A program made the position numbers and the translations under genes. The notes below the pieces were generated by a model. It was not told the DNA's origin and did not search any database. It saw only the letters and a list, made by a program, of their open reading frames with translations. This document shows, one piece after another, positions 1 to 9,082 of a stretch of 64,000 nt of DNA. The first letter of the stretch is position 1. The number at the start of each line of letters is the position of its first letter. The stretch is from Streptococcus cristatus (GTDB taxonomy: Bacteria; Bacillota; Bacilli; Lactobacillales; Streptococcaceae): contig NZ_VSJJ01000001.1 of the NCBI RefSeq assembly GCF_008369405.1, positions 122,523-186,522 of the forward strand, given 5' to 3'.

Positions 1-999
1 GTGCGACCTACTGACCAGGAGATTCAGCACCTTCATGATAATTATCAGCGTATTGGTGGCAGCCCCCTGCAACGCATCACGCGGACAGAGGTTGAGCTGG
101 TGAAGGAAGCTTTAAAAGGAGAGTATGCTGTCTATTTTGCTAATAAATTTTCTCGCCCCTTTATTCCAGATGTTATTAAGCAGATGGAGGATGACGGGAT
201 TGAGGAATGTATCTGCTTGATTTTAGAACCGCATTATTCTTTTTACTCTGTCATGGGGTATGAAAAATTTATTACGAGCCAGACAATTAAATTCCATATT
301 ATCAAAGAATGGTATCAGGCTGAGGACTTGCTTCGCTTTTGGGAGGAAGAAATCAGGAAAATCTTGCAAACGCAAGTCAAAGATGAAAGTTTTAAGGTCA
401 TCTTCTCAGCTCACAGTGTCCCAGTTTTAGCGCTTGATTTTGAAGATCCATATATTGATCAGATTATTGAAAACTCACAGTTGATTGCCCATCGGCTGGG
501 CCTTGCTCCATCTGAGTATACCAATACTTGGCAGAGCGAAAGCGATATTGGATTGCCGTGGATCAAGCCAGATGTCTTAGAATATCTCCGAGATCAAACG
601 AACCACCCGCAACATTATATCTTTGTCCCAATTAGTTTCATCAGCGAACATATCGAGGTACTGTTTGATAATGACGTGGAGTGTCAGGAATTGTGTCAAG
701 AACTCGGTGTGGCTTATCATCGCCCACCAATGCCTAACACAGACTCCCGCTTGATTGCTGCATTATTAGCAACTATTCGTCAGCATGAAACAGAAGAGCT
801 TCGATACATGCACCCAGAAGAAACAACCTTTGATGAATTGGCTCCTTCAGAAGAAAGTAATCAAATCTTAAGCGAAACTGAAGAACTTCAAATGCCTGAA
901 TTTGTCAAAAAGTTGATAGAGAAAAAGGGCAGAGAAAATGTCAAAATGCCTTATTTCATAAAGAAAATGTTAGAAAAAAGGGCGCAAGAATCAAAGTAA
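1..999 (+). CDS. hemH: Ferrochelatase (coproporphyrin ferrochelatase), 5'-truncated by window edge
   Basis: Inserts ferrous iron into a porphyrin; Firmicute members act on coproporphyrin III. The frame is open from base 1. The first residues match about residue 32 of full-length ferrochelatases (the GGSPLQ segment), so the real N-terminus lies upstream and the GTG at base 1 is not the start. The metal-site His is in FSAHSVP, and the conserved Glu region reads [12 protein letters not shown]. After the usual family end there is an acidic tail of roughly 65 residues. It closes with two copies of a 16-residue amphipathic unit ([12 protein letters not shown] and [12 protein letters not shown]). 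No other haem-synthesis gene is visible, so the enzyme looks isolated here. Family assignment is firm; the tail's role is unknown. Confidence 0.93.
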   Translation: MRPTDQEIQHLHDNYQRIGGSPLQRITRTEVELVKEALKGEYAVYFANKFSRPFIPDVIKQMEDDGIEECICLILEPHYSFYSVMGYEKFITSQTIKFHIIKEWYQAEDLLRFWEEEIRKILQTQVKDESFKVIFSAHSVPVLALDFEDPYIDQIIENSQLIAHRLGLAPSEYTNTWQSESDIGLPWIKPDVLEYLRDQTNHPQHYIFVPISFISEHIEVLFDNDVECQELCQELGVAYHRPPMPNTDSRLIAALLATIRQHETEELRYMHPEETTFDELAPSEESNQILSETEELQMPEFVKKLIEKKGRENVKMPYFIKKMLEKRAQESK

Positions 1000-1121
1000 G
1001 TCTAAGATCTACCAGCCTAGAAAGAAACATTTGCAATGAGGAATGATCATGAATTGTTAGGAAAGTGCATGTTCTAGGAAAATGAAAAATTTCTATTGAA
1101 AAGATAGGGTTTTGGAGAAAT

Positions 1122-2957
1122 ATGTCTACAAACAAGCTAATTCAATCCAAGCTGGAACTGTTGCCGACCAGTCCCGGCTGTTACATTCACAAGGACAAAA
1201 ACGGTACTATTATCTATGTCGGCAAAGCCAAGAATCTCCGTAATCGGGTTCGCTCTTACTTTCGTGGCAGCCACGACACCAAGACGGAGGCTCTGGTTTC
1301 CGAGATTGAGGATTTTGAGTTTATTGTCACTGAGTCTAATATCGAGGCTTTGCTCCTAGAAATCAATCTAATCAAGGAAAATAAGCCCAAGTACAATATC
1401 ATGCTCAAGGACGATAAGTCCTATCCTTTTATTAAGATTACCAACGAAGTCTATCCGCGTCTGATTATCACGCGCCAAGTCAAAAAGGATGGCGGTCTTT
1501 ATTTTGGTCCTTATCCAGATGTCGGTGCAGCCAATGAAATCAAACGCCTGCTTGATCGCATTTTTACGTTCAAAAAATGTACCAATCCACCTGCAAAAGT
1601 CTGTTTTTATTATCACTTGGGGCAATGTGAAGCCCATACGATTTGCAAGCGGGATAACCAGTATTTCAAGAACATGGCCCAGGAAGTGTCGGACTTTCTC
1701 AAAGGTCAGGACGACAAGATTATCGATGAGCTCCGTGATAAGATGAATAAAACAGCTGCAGCTATGGAGTTTGAGCGGGCGGCTGAATACCGAGACCTGA
1801 TTCAGGCTATTGGAACCTTGCGTACCAAGCAGCGGGTCATGGCCAAAGATCTCCAAAACCGCGATGTTTTTGGCTATTATGTGGACAAGGGCTGGATGTG
1901 CGTGCAGGTCTTCTTTGTGCGCCAAGGCAAGTTGATTGAGCGTGATGTCAATCTTTTTCCCTATTACAATGATCCCGACGAAGATTTCCTGACCTATATT
2001 GGCCAGTTTTACCAAGAAAAGTCCCACCTCAAGCCCAATGAAATCTTAATTCCAGCGGATATTGACGAAGAAGCTGTTCGGGCCGTTGTGGATACAAAAG
2101 TAGTCAAGCCTCAGCGAGGCGAGAAGAAGCAGTTGGTTAATATGGCTATTAAGAATGCTCGGGTCAGCCTCCAGCAGAAATTTGACCTTTTGGAGAAATC
2201 CGTTGAGAAAACGCAGGGGGCTATAGAAAATCTAGGGAAGCTCCTCAATATTCCGACACCCGTTCGGATTGAGTCTTTCGATAACTCCAACATCATGGGG
2301 ACCAGTCCTGTCTCAGCTATGGTGGTCTTTGTAAATGGTAAGCCGAGTAAGAAAGATTATCGCAAATACAAGATCAAGACCGTGGTAGGGCCGGACGACT
2401 ACGCTAGTATGCGAGAGGTTATCAAGCGCCGTTACAGTCGGGTGATTCGTGACGGGCTGACGCCACCAGATCTGATTGTCATTGACGGAGGACAAGGTCA
2501 GGTCAATATCGCTAAAGAAGTTATTCAGAACCAGTTGGGGCTTGATATTCCTATCGCTGGACTGCAAAAAAATGACAAGCACCAAACCCATGAATTGCTC
2601 TTTGGCGATCCTCTGCAAGTCGTAGAACTGTCCCGTAATTCTCAGGAATTTTTCCTTCTCCAGCGCATTCAAGATGAAGTCCACCGCTTTGTCATTACCT
2701 TCCACCGCCAGCTCCGGTCTAAGAATTCCTTCTCATCGCAACTCGATGGCATCGAAGGCTTGGGGCCAAAACGCAAGCAAAATCTCATGAAACACTTCAA
2801 ATCTCTGACAAAGATTAAAGAAGCCAGTGTGGATGAAATCGTCGGAGTGGGCGTACCACGAGCAGTGGCAGAAGCTGTGCAGGCAAAACTCAATCAAACA
2901 GAGCCATCCCGTCCCTTGTTAGAAGTGGCGGAACCTTTGGCAGAATTGGATAGTTAA
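1122..2957 (+). CDS. uvrC: UvrABC excinuclease subunit C
   Basis: Makes both incisions around bulky DNA lesions after UvrA/UvrB recognition. The 611 residues are the normal length. An N-terminal GIY-YIG nuclease fold covers about residues 14-95 ([16 protein letters not shown]). A UVR motif ([16 protein letters not shown]) lies near 205-225 and binds UvrB. An RNase H-like second nuclease follows ([17 protein letters not shown], then [11 protein letters not shown]), and a helix-hairpin-helix ([10 protein letters not shown]) sits near the C-terminus. The ATG has a GGAG seven bases upstream. A terminator follows the stop closely, so the gene appears to be transcribed alone or from upstream. Confidence 0.97.
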   Translation: MSTNKLIQSKLELLPTSPGCYIHKDKNGTIIYVGKAKNLRNRVRSYFRGSHDTKTEALVSEIEDFEFIVTESNIEALLLEINLIKENKPKYNIMLKDDKSYPFIKITNEVYPRLIITRQVKKDGGLYFGPYPDVGAANEIKRLLDRIFTFKKCTNPPAKVCFYYHLGQCEAHTICKRDNQYFKNMAQEVSDFLKGQDDKIIDELRDKMNKTAAAMEFERAAEYRDLIQAIGTLRTKQRVMAKDLQNRDVFGYYVDKGWMCVQVFFVRQGKLIERDVNLFPYYNDPDEDFLTYIGQFYQEKSHLKPNEILIPADIDEEAVRAVVDTKVVKPQRGEKKQLVNMAIKNARVSLQQKFDLLEKSVEKTQGAIENLGKLLNIPTPVRIESFDNSNIMGTSPVSAMVVFVNGKPSKKDYRKYKIKTVVGPDDYASMREVIKRRYSRVIRDGLTPPDLIVIDGGQGQVNIAKEVIQNQLGLDIPIAGLQKNDKHQTHELLFGDPLQVVELSRNSQEFFLLQRIQDEVHRFVITFHRQLRSKNSFSSQLDGIEGLGPKRKQNLMKHFKSLTKIKEASVDEIVGVGVPRAVAEAVQAKLNQTEPSRPLLEVAEPLAELDS

Positions 2958-2967
2958 TATATAAACT

Positions 2968-2989
2968 AAGACCGTGAAAACGGTCTTTT
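2968..2989 (+). terminator. Rho-independent terminator after uvrC
   Basis: A 7-bp stem (AAGACCG / CGGTCTT) with a six-base loop runs into a short T-run directly after the uvrC stop. Confidence 0.8.
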
Positions 2990-2990
2990 G

Positions 2991-2999
2991 TGGTATAAT
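2991..2999 (+). promoter_or_regulatory. Extended -10 promoter for the phosphoesterase gene
   Basis: TGGTATAAT is an extended -10 element placed immediately after the uvrC terminator and 24 bases before the next start codon. No convincing -35 is visible, as usual for extended -10 promoters in streptococci. Confidence 0.65.
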
Positions 3000-3022
3000 G
3001 GAGGTATTCTAGGAGGAAATAT

Positions 3023-3862
3023 ATGAACCACAAAATCGCGATTTTATCAGATATTCATGGAAATGCGACTGCACTGGCTGCGGTGATTGAAGATTCCAAA
3101 AAGCAAGGAGCAACAGAATATTGGCTTTTGGGGGACATTTTCCTCCCTGGTCCGGGGGAAAATGATTTGCTATCCTTGTTAAAAGGTCTTCCTATCACAG
3201 CGACTGTCCGGGGAAACTGGGATGATTGTGTCTTAGAGGCTTTAGATGGACAATATGGCTTAGAAGACCCACAGGAAGTCCAGCTCTTGCGTATGACTCA
3301 GTATTTGATGGAGCGAATGGATCCTGATCAGATCGCTTGGCTGCGGAGTCTGCCTATGGTTGCGAAGAAAGAAATTGATGGCCTGCGTTTTTCGCTCTCT
3401 CATAATTTGCCTGACAAAAACTATGGGAGTGACTTACTGGTTGATAATGGGACGGAGAAATTTGACCAGCTACTTGATGAGGAGACTGATGTGGCAGTTT
3501 ACGGTCATGTCCACAAGCAGTTGCTTCGCTATGGCAGTCAAGGGCAACAAATCATCAATCCAGGTTCGATTGGGATGCCCTATTTTGATTGGCAGGCTTT
3601 GAAAAATCACCGTGCCCAGTATGCCTTGATTGAAGTTGAAGACGGGGAACTGGTAAATATCCAATTCCGAAAAGTCGCCTATGACTACAAAGCAGAGTTA
3701 GAATTGGCCAAAGAAAAAGCTCTCCCTTTTATCGAAATGTATGAAGAATTGCGACGTGAAGATAACTACCAAGGCCATAACCGAGAGTTGTTGGTTTACT
3801 TGAATGACAAGTACGGTTACACTGAGGATGTGAGAAAATTTTTTGGAGAAAATGACGATTAA
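3023..3862 (+). CDS. Calcineurin-like metallophosphoesterase
   Basis: A two-metal phosphoesterase of the YfcE/MJ0936-like family. Metal ligands are visible in order: D10 and H12 (SDIHGN), D38 (LLGDIF), N65 (RGNWDD), and later GHVHKQ with NPGSIGMP. The protein has 279 residues. The family core ends near residue 200, and the rest is a basic/acidic C-terminal extension without a recognised domain. The start has a full AGGAGG six bases upstream. The substrate cannot be read from sequence; relatives hydrolyse phosphodiesters or nucleotides. It has its own promoter between uvrC and the lipoprotein gene. Confidence 0.88.
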   Translation: MNHKIAILSDIHGNATALAAVIEDSKKQGATEYWLLGDIFLPGPGENDLLSLLKGLPITATVRGNWDDCVLEALDGQYGLEDPQEVQLLRMTQYLMERMDPDQIAWLRSLPMVAKKEIDGLRFSLSHNLPDKNYGSDLLVDNGTEKFDQLLDEETDVAVYGHVHKQLLRYGSQGQQIINPGSIGMPYFDWQALKNHRAQYALIEVEDGELVNIQFRKVAYDYKAELELAKEKALPFIEMYEELRREDNYQGHNRELLVYLNDKYGYTEDVRKFFGENDD

Positions 3863-4098
3863 TCCCCTGAAAGAAGGAAAGGTGAAAAAGAAGGCTAGAG
3901 TAGCTAAATCATCTAGTCATACTAATGAAGTTGTTGGATGATAATAGACTGGAGCAGTATCATGTTAGACATAAGAAAGCAAAGTGTAAAGCCCCTTTTA
4001 GCAACATCCTAGTATTTGGAATTATTATCTAGAATAGAGGTAGCAGAACTTGAAAAGGGAATTTGGCTGGCTTGCCACAAATGTGCTTCAGCTATGAT

Positions 4099-4127
4099 TT
4101 GACAATAAAATAATTTTGTATTATAAT
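4099..4127 (+). promoter_or_regulatory. Consensus sigma-A promoter for lipoprotein gene
   Basis: TTGACA (4099-4104) and TATAAT (4122-4127) are separated by 17 bp, a perfect consensus. Transcription would start about 4134, giving a short leader. The 295 bases between the phosphoesterase and this gene show nothing else I can support. Confidence 0.85.
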
Positions 4128-4157
4128 ATATGTATTCTTTATTTACAGGAGACAATA

Positions 4158-4703
4158 ATGAAAAAAATTATTACAGCTAGTGTAGCGCTTTTATCAGTTA
4201 TCACTTTAGCAGCATGCTCAGGAAAAACACCTTCAGAATCTTCTGGCAAAGCTTCAAGCTCTGTAGAAAAAAAATCTACTTCAGAGAATCAATCAAGTGG
4301 CTCTGAAACTTCATCAAAAACGGCTAGTTCAGATGCAGAACTGTCAGAAATTGTTCTCTTGACTGACGAAGAAATCGACAATGCTAAGACAATTGGCGAT
4401 ATGAAAGCTCTCTTTGGGAAGCTGATTGATAACTACCAAAAATACATTACTGAAATCGGGAAGAAAGTCCCAGAGGCTGGGAAAGAAGCTTACAATCAAC
4501 AAGTAGAACCTGCAATTCAGTCTATGGAAGCTTCTAGAAAGGCATTTAATGACACGCTTTCAAGTGTTGGCTCAGACGATGCAGAACTTCCAGAACAAAG
4601 TCGTGCCCTATTCGTTCAACAGTTGAAAACAGGACGTGATACCATGAAGAAAGCGATTGAAGGGGCTTATAAAGCTCTTGCTCCTCTCACATCTGGACAA
4701 TAA
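4158..4703 (+). CDS. Secreted lipoprotein of unknown function
   Basis: The start is the ATG at 4158, with AGGAGA just upstream; a longer in-frame ATG at 4116 lies inside the -10 region and is rejected. A 19-residue signal peptide (MKKIITASVALLSVITLAA) ends in a lipobox, with the lipid-modified Cys at position 20 (LAACS). A Ser/Thr/Lys-rich linker covers about residues 22-55 and is typical of surface lipoproteins that stand off the membrane. The remaining 125 residues are mainly helical and highly charged, with no domain I recognise. The perfect promoter predicts strong expression. Confidence 0.8.
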   Translation: MKKIITASVALLSVITLAACSGKTPSESSGKASSSVEKKSTSENQSSGSETSSKTASSDAELSEIVLLTDEEIDNAKTIGDMKALFGKLIDNYQKYITEIGKKVPEAGKEAYNQQVEPAIQSMEASRKAFNDTLSSVGSDDAELPEQSRALFVQQLKTGRDTMKKAIEGAYKALAPLTSGQ

Positions 4704-4710
4704 TATCAAC

Positions 4711-4738
4711 AAAGTAGGTGAGCTATCACCTGCTTTTT
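4711..4738 (+). terminator. Terminator after the lipoprotein gene
   Basis: A 10-bp stem (AAAGTAGGTG / CACCTGCTTT, one G-T pair) with a 6-nt loop is followed by a T-run. Confidence 0.85.
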
Positions 4739-4969
4739 CTGTGCTAAAATTAAAAAAGAGAAGCAAAGAAAGGACACTTTGAGAGAAAAGTTTGAATATA
4801 CAAGTTCCTGAGTGTTTTCTCATTTAGAGAAATCTGTAAAAATAGAGAATAGCTACTGAAAACATTCCTAACACTTTTTTAGTCAGGTTCCTTTCCATGA
4901 AAAATCTCTGCAAACTCTTTCAATTTGTGGTAAAATAAGAGTAACAGAAATTAGAAAAGGAAATCAATT

Positions 4970-5575
4970 ATGAAATTTCTTGAATTAAATAAAAAGCGTC
5001 ATGCGACTAAGCATTTCAATGATAAACCGGTAGATCCTAGAGATGTCCGTACAGCTATTGAGATTGCGACCTTGGCACCGAGCGCTCACAATAGTCAGCC
5101 TTGGAAGTTCGTGGTGGTGCGTGAGCGAAATGAAGCCCTAGTGGGCATTGCTTTTGGCTCTAACCAAGATCAAATCAAGGAAGCCCCAGTGACAATTGCC
5201 CTCTTTACAGATACGGATTTGGCTAAGCGGGCACGAAAAATCGCGCGTGTCGCTGGAGTAAGAAATTTTTCTGATGAACAGCTTCAATTTTACATGCAGA
5301 ATTTGCCAGCTGAGTTTGCTCGCTATAATGATCAGCAAAAGAGTGATTACTTGGCCCTTAACGCTGGCTTGGTAGCTATGAACCTTGTTTTAGCTTTGAC
5401 TGACCAAGGTATTGGCTCAAATATCATCCTAGGATTTGATAAATCAAAAGTCAACGAAGTTTTGGAGATTGATGAGCGCTTCCGTCCGGAACTTTTGATT
5501 ACTGTTGGTTATACAGATGACAAGCTAGAACCTAGCTATCGATTACCAGTTGACGAGATTATCGAAAAGCGTTAA
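4970..5575 (+). CDS. Nitroreductase family flavoprotein
   Basis: An FMN-dependent NAD(P)H oxidoreductase of the nitroreductase fold. The FMN-binding N-terminus (RHATKHFNDKPV), the segment LAPSAHNSQPWKFVVV and the C-terminal GSNIILGF/LITVGY are typical. At 201 residues it is one compact domain. The physiological substrate is not inferable. An extended -10 (TGGTAAAAT, 4928-4936) sits just upstream, and pepV follows 70 bp downstream, possibly in the same transcript. Confidence 0.9.
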   Translation: MKFLELNKKRHATKHFNDKPVDPRDVRTAIEIATLAPSAHNSQPWKFVVVRERNEALVGIAFGSNQDQIKEAPVTIALFTDTDLAKRARKIARVAGVRNFSDEQLQFYMQNLPAEFARYNDQQKSDYLALNAGLVAMNLVLALTDQGIGSNIILGFDKSKVNEVLEIDERFRPELLITVGYTDDKLEPSYRLPVDEIIEKR

Positions 5576-5645
5576 TAAAGTAGAAAATAGAAATCGCGAT
5601 TTAATTCAGATAGTTTAAAACGAAGTGTTTTATAGAGGTGAGAAA

Positions 5646-7046
5646 ATGACAATTGATTTTAAAGCAGAAGTTGAAAAACGTAGAGAAGCTCTGTTGGCGG
5701 ACTTGTTCAGCCTTTTAGAAATTAATTCAGAGCGGGATGATTCAAAGGCAGACAAGGAGCATCCTTTTGGACCGGGTCCTGTAAAGGCCTTGCATAAGTT
5801 CTTGGAAATTGCTGAACGTGATGGTTACCCAACTCAAAATGTGGACAATTATGCTGGTCACTTTACTTTTGGTCAAGGAGAAGAAGAACTGGGAATATTT
5901 GCCCATATGGATGTGGTACCTGCTGGAAGCGGTTGGGACACAGATCCTTATACGCCGACGATTAAGGATGGCCGTCTCTATGCCCGTGGTTCTAGTGATG
6001 ACAAGGGACCAACTATGGCATGTTACTACGGCTTGAAAATCATCAAAGACTTAGGCTTGCCGGTTTCTAAGCGCGTGCGCTTTGTGGTGGGGACAGATGA
6101 AGAGTCTGGTTGGAAAGACATGGAGTATTACTTTGCTCATGTAGGCCTGCCTGAGCCTGATTTCGGCTTCTCGCCAGATGCTGAGTTCCCGATTATCAAT
6201 GGTGAAAAAGGAAATATCACAGAGTACCTGCATTTTGATGGTGAAAATGCTGGCGCAGCACGCCTGCATAGCTTTACTGGTGGCTTGCGGGAGAACATGG
6301 TGCCTGAGTCTGGAACAGCTGTCTTGTCAGGTCACTTGCCAAATCTAGTTGATAAATTAGAGCAGTTTGCTAAGGAAAATGGGCTAGATTTTACTTATGA
6401 AGAACTAGCTGGTGACCAAGTCACTGTAACCATTATCGGTAAGTCTGCGCACGGTGCTTCTCCTCAGTCTGGTGTCAATGGCGCAACCTATTTGGCCAAA
6501 TTCCTAACGCAGTTTGACTTTGCTGGACCAGCTAAGGATTACCTAGATGTGGCTGGAAATATTCTCCTAAATGACCATGAGGGTAAGAACTTAAAGATTG
6601 CTTATGTGGATGGGAAGATGGGGGCTCTGTCAATGAATGCGGGCGTTTTCCGCTTTGACGAAAACAAGGCTGACAACACAATTGCCCTCAATATTCGTTA
6701 TCCTAAGGGAACTAGTCCAGAAGCCATTCAGAATGTTTTAGAGCAGTTGCCAGTTACCAAAGTGACCTTGTCTGAGCACGGACATACTCCTCACTATGTA
6801 CCGATGGAAGATCCGTTGGTGCAGACCTTGCTGGCTGTTTATGAAAAACAAACTGGACTAAAAGGTCATGAGCAAGTGATCGGTGGTGGTACCTTTGGAC
6901 GCCTCTTGAAACGTGGTGTCGCTTACGGCGCGATGTTCCCAGACTATATCGACACTATGCACCAAGCCAATGAATTTATCGATGTTGAAGATTTATTCCG
7001 TGCAGCTGCTATCTATGCGGAAGCTATTTACGAATTGATCAAATAA
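5646..7046 (+). CDS. pepV: Dipeptidase PepV (M20 family)
   Basis: A cytoplasmic zinc dipeptidase that finishes peptide breakdown after oligopeptide uptake. With the start at ATG 5646 (GAGGTG upstream) the protein has 466 residues. Zinc and catalytic residues are then H87 and D89 (AHMDVVPAG), D119 (GSSDDKGP) and E153 ([10 protein letters not shown]). The H87 and D119 numbering agrees with characterised lactobacillal PepV, which supports this start over the ATG at 5625. A His-containing dimer/lid region and a final zinc His (DTMHQANE) are present. A hairpin terminator follows directly. Confidence 0.95.
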   Translation: MTIDFKAEVEKRREALLADLFSLLEINSERDDSKADKEHPFGPGPVKALHKFLEIAERDGYPTQNVDNYAGHFTFGQGEEELGIFAHMDVVPAGSGWDTDPYTPTIKDGRLYARGSSDDKGPTMACYYGLKIIKDLGLPVSKRVRFVVGTDEESGWKDMEYYFAHVGLPEPDFGFSPDAEFPIINGEKGNITEYLHFDGENAGAARLHSFTGGLRENMVPESGTAVLSGHLPNLVDKLEQFAKENGLDFTYEELAGDQVTVTIIGKSAHGASPQSGVNGATYLAKFLTQFDFAGPAKDYLDVAGNILLNDHEGKNLKIAYVDGKMGALSMNAGVFRFDENKADNTIALNIRYPKGTSPEAIQNVLEQLPVTKVTLSEHGHTPHYVPMEDPLVQTLLAVYEKQTGLKGHEQVIGGGTFGRLLKRGVAYGAMFPDYIDTMHQANEFIDVEDLFRAAAIYAEAIYELIK

Positions 7047-7052
7047 GATAAG

Positions 7053-7085
7053 AACTCATTTGGCTATGCCAGGTGAGTTTCTTTT
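7053..7085 (+). terminator. Terminator after pepV
   Basis: An 11-bp stem (AACTCATTTGG / CCAGGTGAGTT, two G-T pairs) is followed by a T-rich run. It lies inside a longer in-frame upstream extension of the next gene, supporting the later start there. Confidence 0.8.
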
Positions 7086-7098
7086 CAAGGAAGGAAAT

Positions 7099-7686
7099 AT
7101 GATGCAGACAATAGAGGATATTACCAAGGCCATTATATCTGACCCACAGAATAAAGATTTCACAGAGCAGGGGATCAAACCACTCTTTGCAGCGCCTAAG
7201 AATGCTCGGATTAATATTGTTGGCCAGGCACCAGGGCTGAAAACCCAGCAGGCGGGGCTTTACTGGAAGGACAAGAGTGGTGACCGGCTGAGAGAATGGT
7301 TGGGTGTTGATGAGGAAACTTTCTATCAGTCTGGATATTTTGCAGTTCTCCCCATGGATTTTTATTTCCCTGGGCATGGTAAGTCTGGGGACTTACCACC
7401 TCGTAAGGGCTTTGCTGAGAAATGGCATCAGCCGATTTTAGAGCTCCTACCAGATATTGAGTTGACTATCTTGATTGGCCAGTATGCACAGAAATATTAT
7501 CTGCATCAAAAAGGAAATGTCAAACTGACCGAGACGGTTCAGCATTATCAAGACTACCTACCAGAATTCTTTCCCTTGGTACACCCATCGCCCCGCAATC
7601 AAATCTGGATGGTGAAAAATCCTTGGTTTGCAGAGCAGGTTGTGCCAGAATTGCGAGCATTGGTACAAAAGATTATTCATCATTAA
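7099..7686 (+). CDS. Uracil-DNA glycosylase family protein
   Basis: 195 residues with the signatures of the UDG superfamily: motif 1 IVGQAPGLK near residue 40, and the C-terminal HPSPRNQIW. These are the base-recognition loops that flip uracil or related bases from DNA. The start is the first of two adjacent ATGs at 7099, preceded by AAGGAAGG; an upstream ATG lies in the pepV terminator. Whether it excises uracil itself or another base is not shown by the sequence. The editing-domain gene 12 bp downstream probably shares its transcript. Confidence 0.85.
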   Translation: MMQTIEDITKAIISDPQNKDFTEQGIKPLFAAPKNARINIVGQAPGLKTQQAGLYWKDKSGDRLREWLGVDEETFYQSGYFAVLPMDFYFPGHGKSGDLPPRKGFAEKWHQPILELLPDIELTILIGQYAQKYYLHQKGNVKLTETVQHYQDYLPEFFPLVHPSPRNQIWMVKNPWFAEQVVPELRALVQKIIHH

Positions 7687-7698
7687 AGGAGGAAAACT

Positions 7699-8187
7699 AT
7701 GGATGCTTATCAACATGTAGCTAATAAGTTGCAAGAGTTGGGGATCCCCTTTGATGTGGTGGAGCACCCACCTGCATTTACGACAGAGCAGGCTGACTCC
7801 TATATCGAAGGAATCGAAGGAGTCCGGACTAAGTCTATGTTTTTGACCAATAAGAAGAAAACTCAATATTATCTTCTGATTATGGATGACAAGAAAAGTC
7901 TGGATATGGACCTATTTAAAGAGCTGGTTTCAGCCAACCGTATTCGCATGGCTTCAGCGGAATCCCTCTATGAAAAAATGCAGCTACCACCAGGAACAGT
8001 ATCGCCTTTTGGTTTGTTAAATAATGAAGAAAAAGATATTCAAGTTTATTTTGATAAGGACATTGTATCAGAGGATATCATGACTTTCCATCCCAATACC
8101 AATGAAAAGACGATTTTTGTCGCCACCCAAGATCTTTTTAAGTTCCTGGCTCATCTGGGCTATGATTATCAAATTTTGGAACTATAA
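7699..8187 (+). CDS. Prolyl-tRNA deacylase / YbaK-ProX family editing protein
   Basis: A free-standing trans-editing domain of 162 residues, related to the insertion domain of prolyl-tRNA synthetase. Relatives hydrolyse mischarged Ala- or Cys-tRNA(Pro). Recognisable pieces are VVEHPPAFTTEQA near residue 20, the KSMFLTNKK segment with the catalytic-loop Lys, and the GTVSPFGLLN substrate loop. A strong AAAGGAGG precedes the ATG. The gene follows the UDG-family gene by 12 bp, so the two probably form an operon ended by the hairpin at 8193. Confidence 0.9.
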   Translation: MDAYQHVANKLQELGIPFDVVEHPPAFTTEQADSYIEGIEGVRTKSMFLTNKKKTQYYLLIMDDKKSLDMDLFKELVSANRIRMASAESLYEKMQLPPGTVSPFGLLNNEEKDIQVYFDKDIVSEDIMTFHPNTNEKTIFVATQDLFKFLAHLGYDYQILEL

Positions 8188-8192
8188 TTTTG

Positions 8193-8230
8193 AAAATGCT
8201 GTGGGGCTTCTTGACCTTGCAGCATTTTTC
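8193..8230 (+). terminator. Terminator after the prolyl-tRNA editing gene
   Basis: AAAATGCTG and CAGCATTTT pair over an 18-base loop and lead into a T-run. Confidence 0.75.
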
Positions 8231-8297
8231 TTGACACAAAAACTTTAGGACAATTATTATTCATTTCAAAGAGCAAGAGAAAGAGAGAAATAGAAAA

Positions 8298-8472
8298 GAG
8301 AGTGGGACAGAAATCGGTAATTCGTTAGAATTCGATTTCGTCGTCCCACCTCCGCACAGTTGAGTAGGGCTGTAAAAGCTGATGAATTCAGCGTAATAGA
8401 GCCCACTCAACCACTGCGTCTTGCTCGATAATCCAAAGACAATTGAGAGGCTAGGACTTTTGTCCCAGCCTC
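8298..8472 (-). repeat. 175-bp three-hairpin repeat, copy A
   Basis: One of five near-identical elements in this window (8298, 22686, 23218, 36948, 50278). Read on the minus strand it starts GAGGCTGGGAC and ends GTCCCACTCTC. It contains three consecutive stem-loops. Its first hairpin lies 25 nt beyond the stop of the minus-strand gene at 8498, where it could act as a terminator. Together with the terminator at 8193 it accounts for the gap 8188-8497. Confidence 0.9.
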
Positions 8473-8497
8473 TTCTTGGATAGATTGAATATAGTTT

Positions 8498-8917
8498 TTA
8501 GTTGGATGCTTGAGTGCTGGACTCTGTTGTTGTATGCTGGTCTTGGCTTGTCGAACTGCTGTCAGTGGAAGGAGTTGTATGGCTCGTATTCGCTTCTGCG
8601 CTTGAGGAGCTTGATGATGTTTCGGTCTCAGTAGCAGCTGAAGTTTCTGTTGGAGTCGAGCTAATAGATGTAGACTCTTTTTCTACCTCTTTGATAATGG
8701 TAGTAGTCGTTGTCGAGTTGCCTGTATCAGTTTTTGATTTTGAGTCATTGTTGTTCATAAGGTTCATGATGGTAAAGCAAGCAATGACGATTGAAAGAAG
8801 ACTGGCAATTGTAGCAATAGTCTTTTGTAGGGCAGAAAAGCCAGTTTTAATATGCTGACTGGTTGGTTTTCGATTTGAATTGCTGTTATTTTTTTCTCTG
8901 CGAGAATATTTTTCCAT
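8498..8917 (-). CDS. Small membrane-anchored protein with Ser/Thr-rich outer tail
   Basis: 139 residues. A basic, Asn-rich N-terminus (about 1-27) precedes one hydrophobic segment (about 34-52, TIATIASLLSIVIACFTIM). A low-complexity Ser/Thr/Glu tail runs from about 60 to the end. By the positive-inside rule the tail should face outward, as a wall-spanning spacer. There is no catalytic domain. The start is supported by AAAGGAG upstream. I recall similar short streptococcal proteins filed under a DUF, but the function is unknown. It has its own transcription unit, convergent with the editing-protein operon. Confidence 0.75.
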   Translation of the reverse strand: MEKYSRREKNNSNSNRKPTSQHIKTGFSALQKTIATIASLLSIVIACFTIMNLMNNNDSKSKTDTGNSTTTTTIIKEVEKESTSISSTPTETSAATETETSSSSSSAEANTSHTTPSTDSSSTSQDQHTTTESSTQASN

Positions 8918-9025
8918 GTAAAAGTCGCTCCTTTTCGTTCTTAATTTATTATACGTCTTTTATTTAGAAAAGTCTTCCAAAAATTTGAAAATTTAAAATG
9001 AAAACGTACACAAAAGATAAATAAC

Positions 9026-9067
9026 AACAGCTCTAAAAGGCGGAGAGATAAGCCTCTTAGAGCTGTT
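9026..9067 (-). terminator. Terminator after ppdK
   Basis: A perfect 11-bp stem (AACAGCTCTAA / TTAGAGCTGTT) lies just beyond the ppdK stop. On the minus strand it is followed by a T-rich stretch. Confidence 0.75.
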
Positions 9068-9082
9068 AGTTTTATCAAAATG

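Noticed and set aside
1368..2027. A 219-codon frame antisense to uvrC
   Set aside because: Shadow of uvrC; no initiation signals.
8514..8858. A 114-codon plus-strand frame opposite the Ser/Thr-rich protein
   Set aside because: It is the complement of low-complexity Ser/Thr codons and has no ribosome site.
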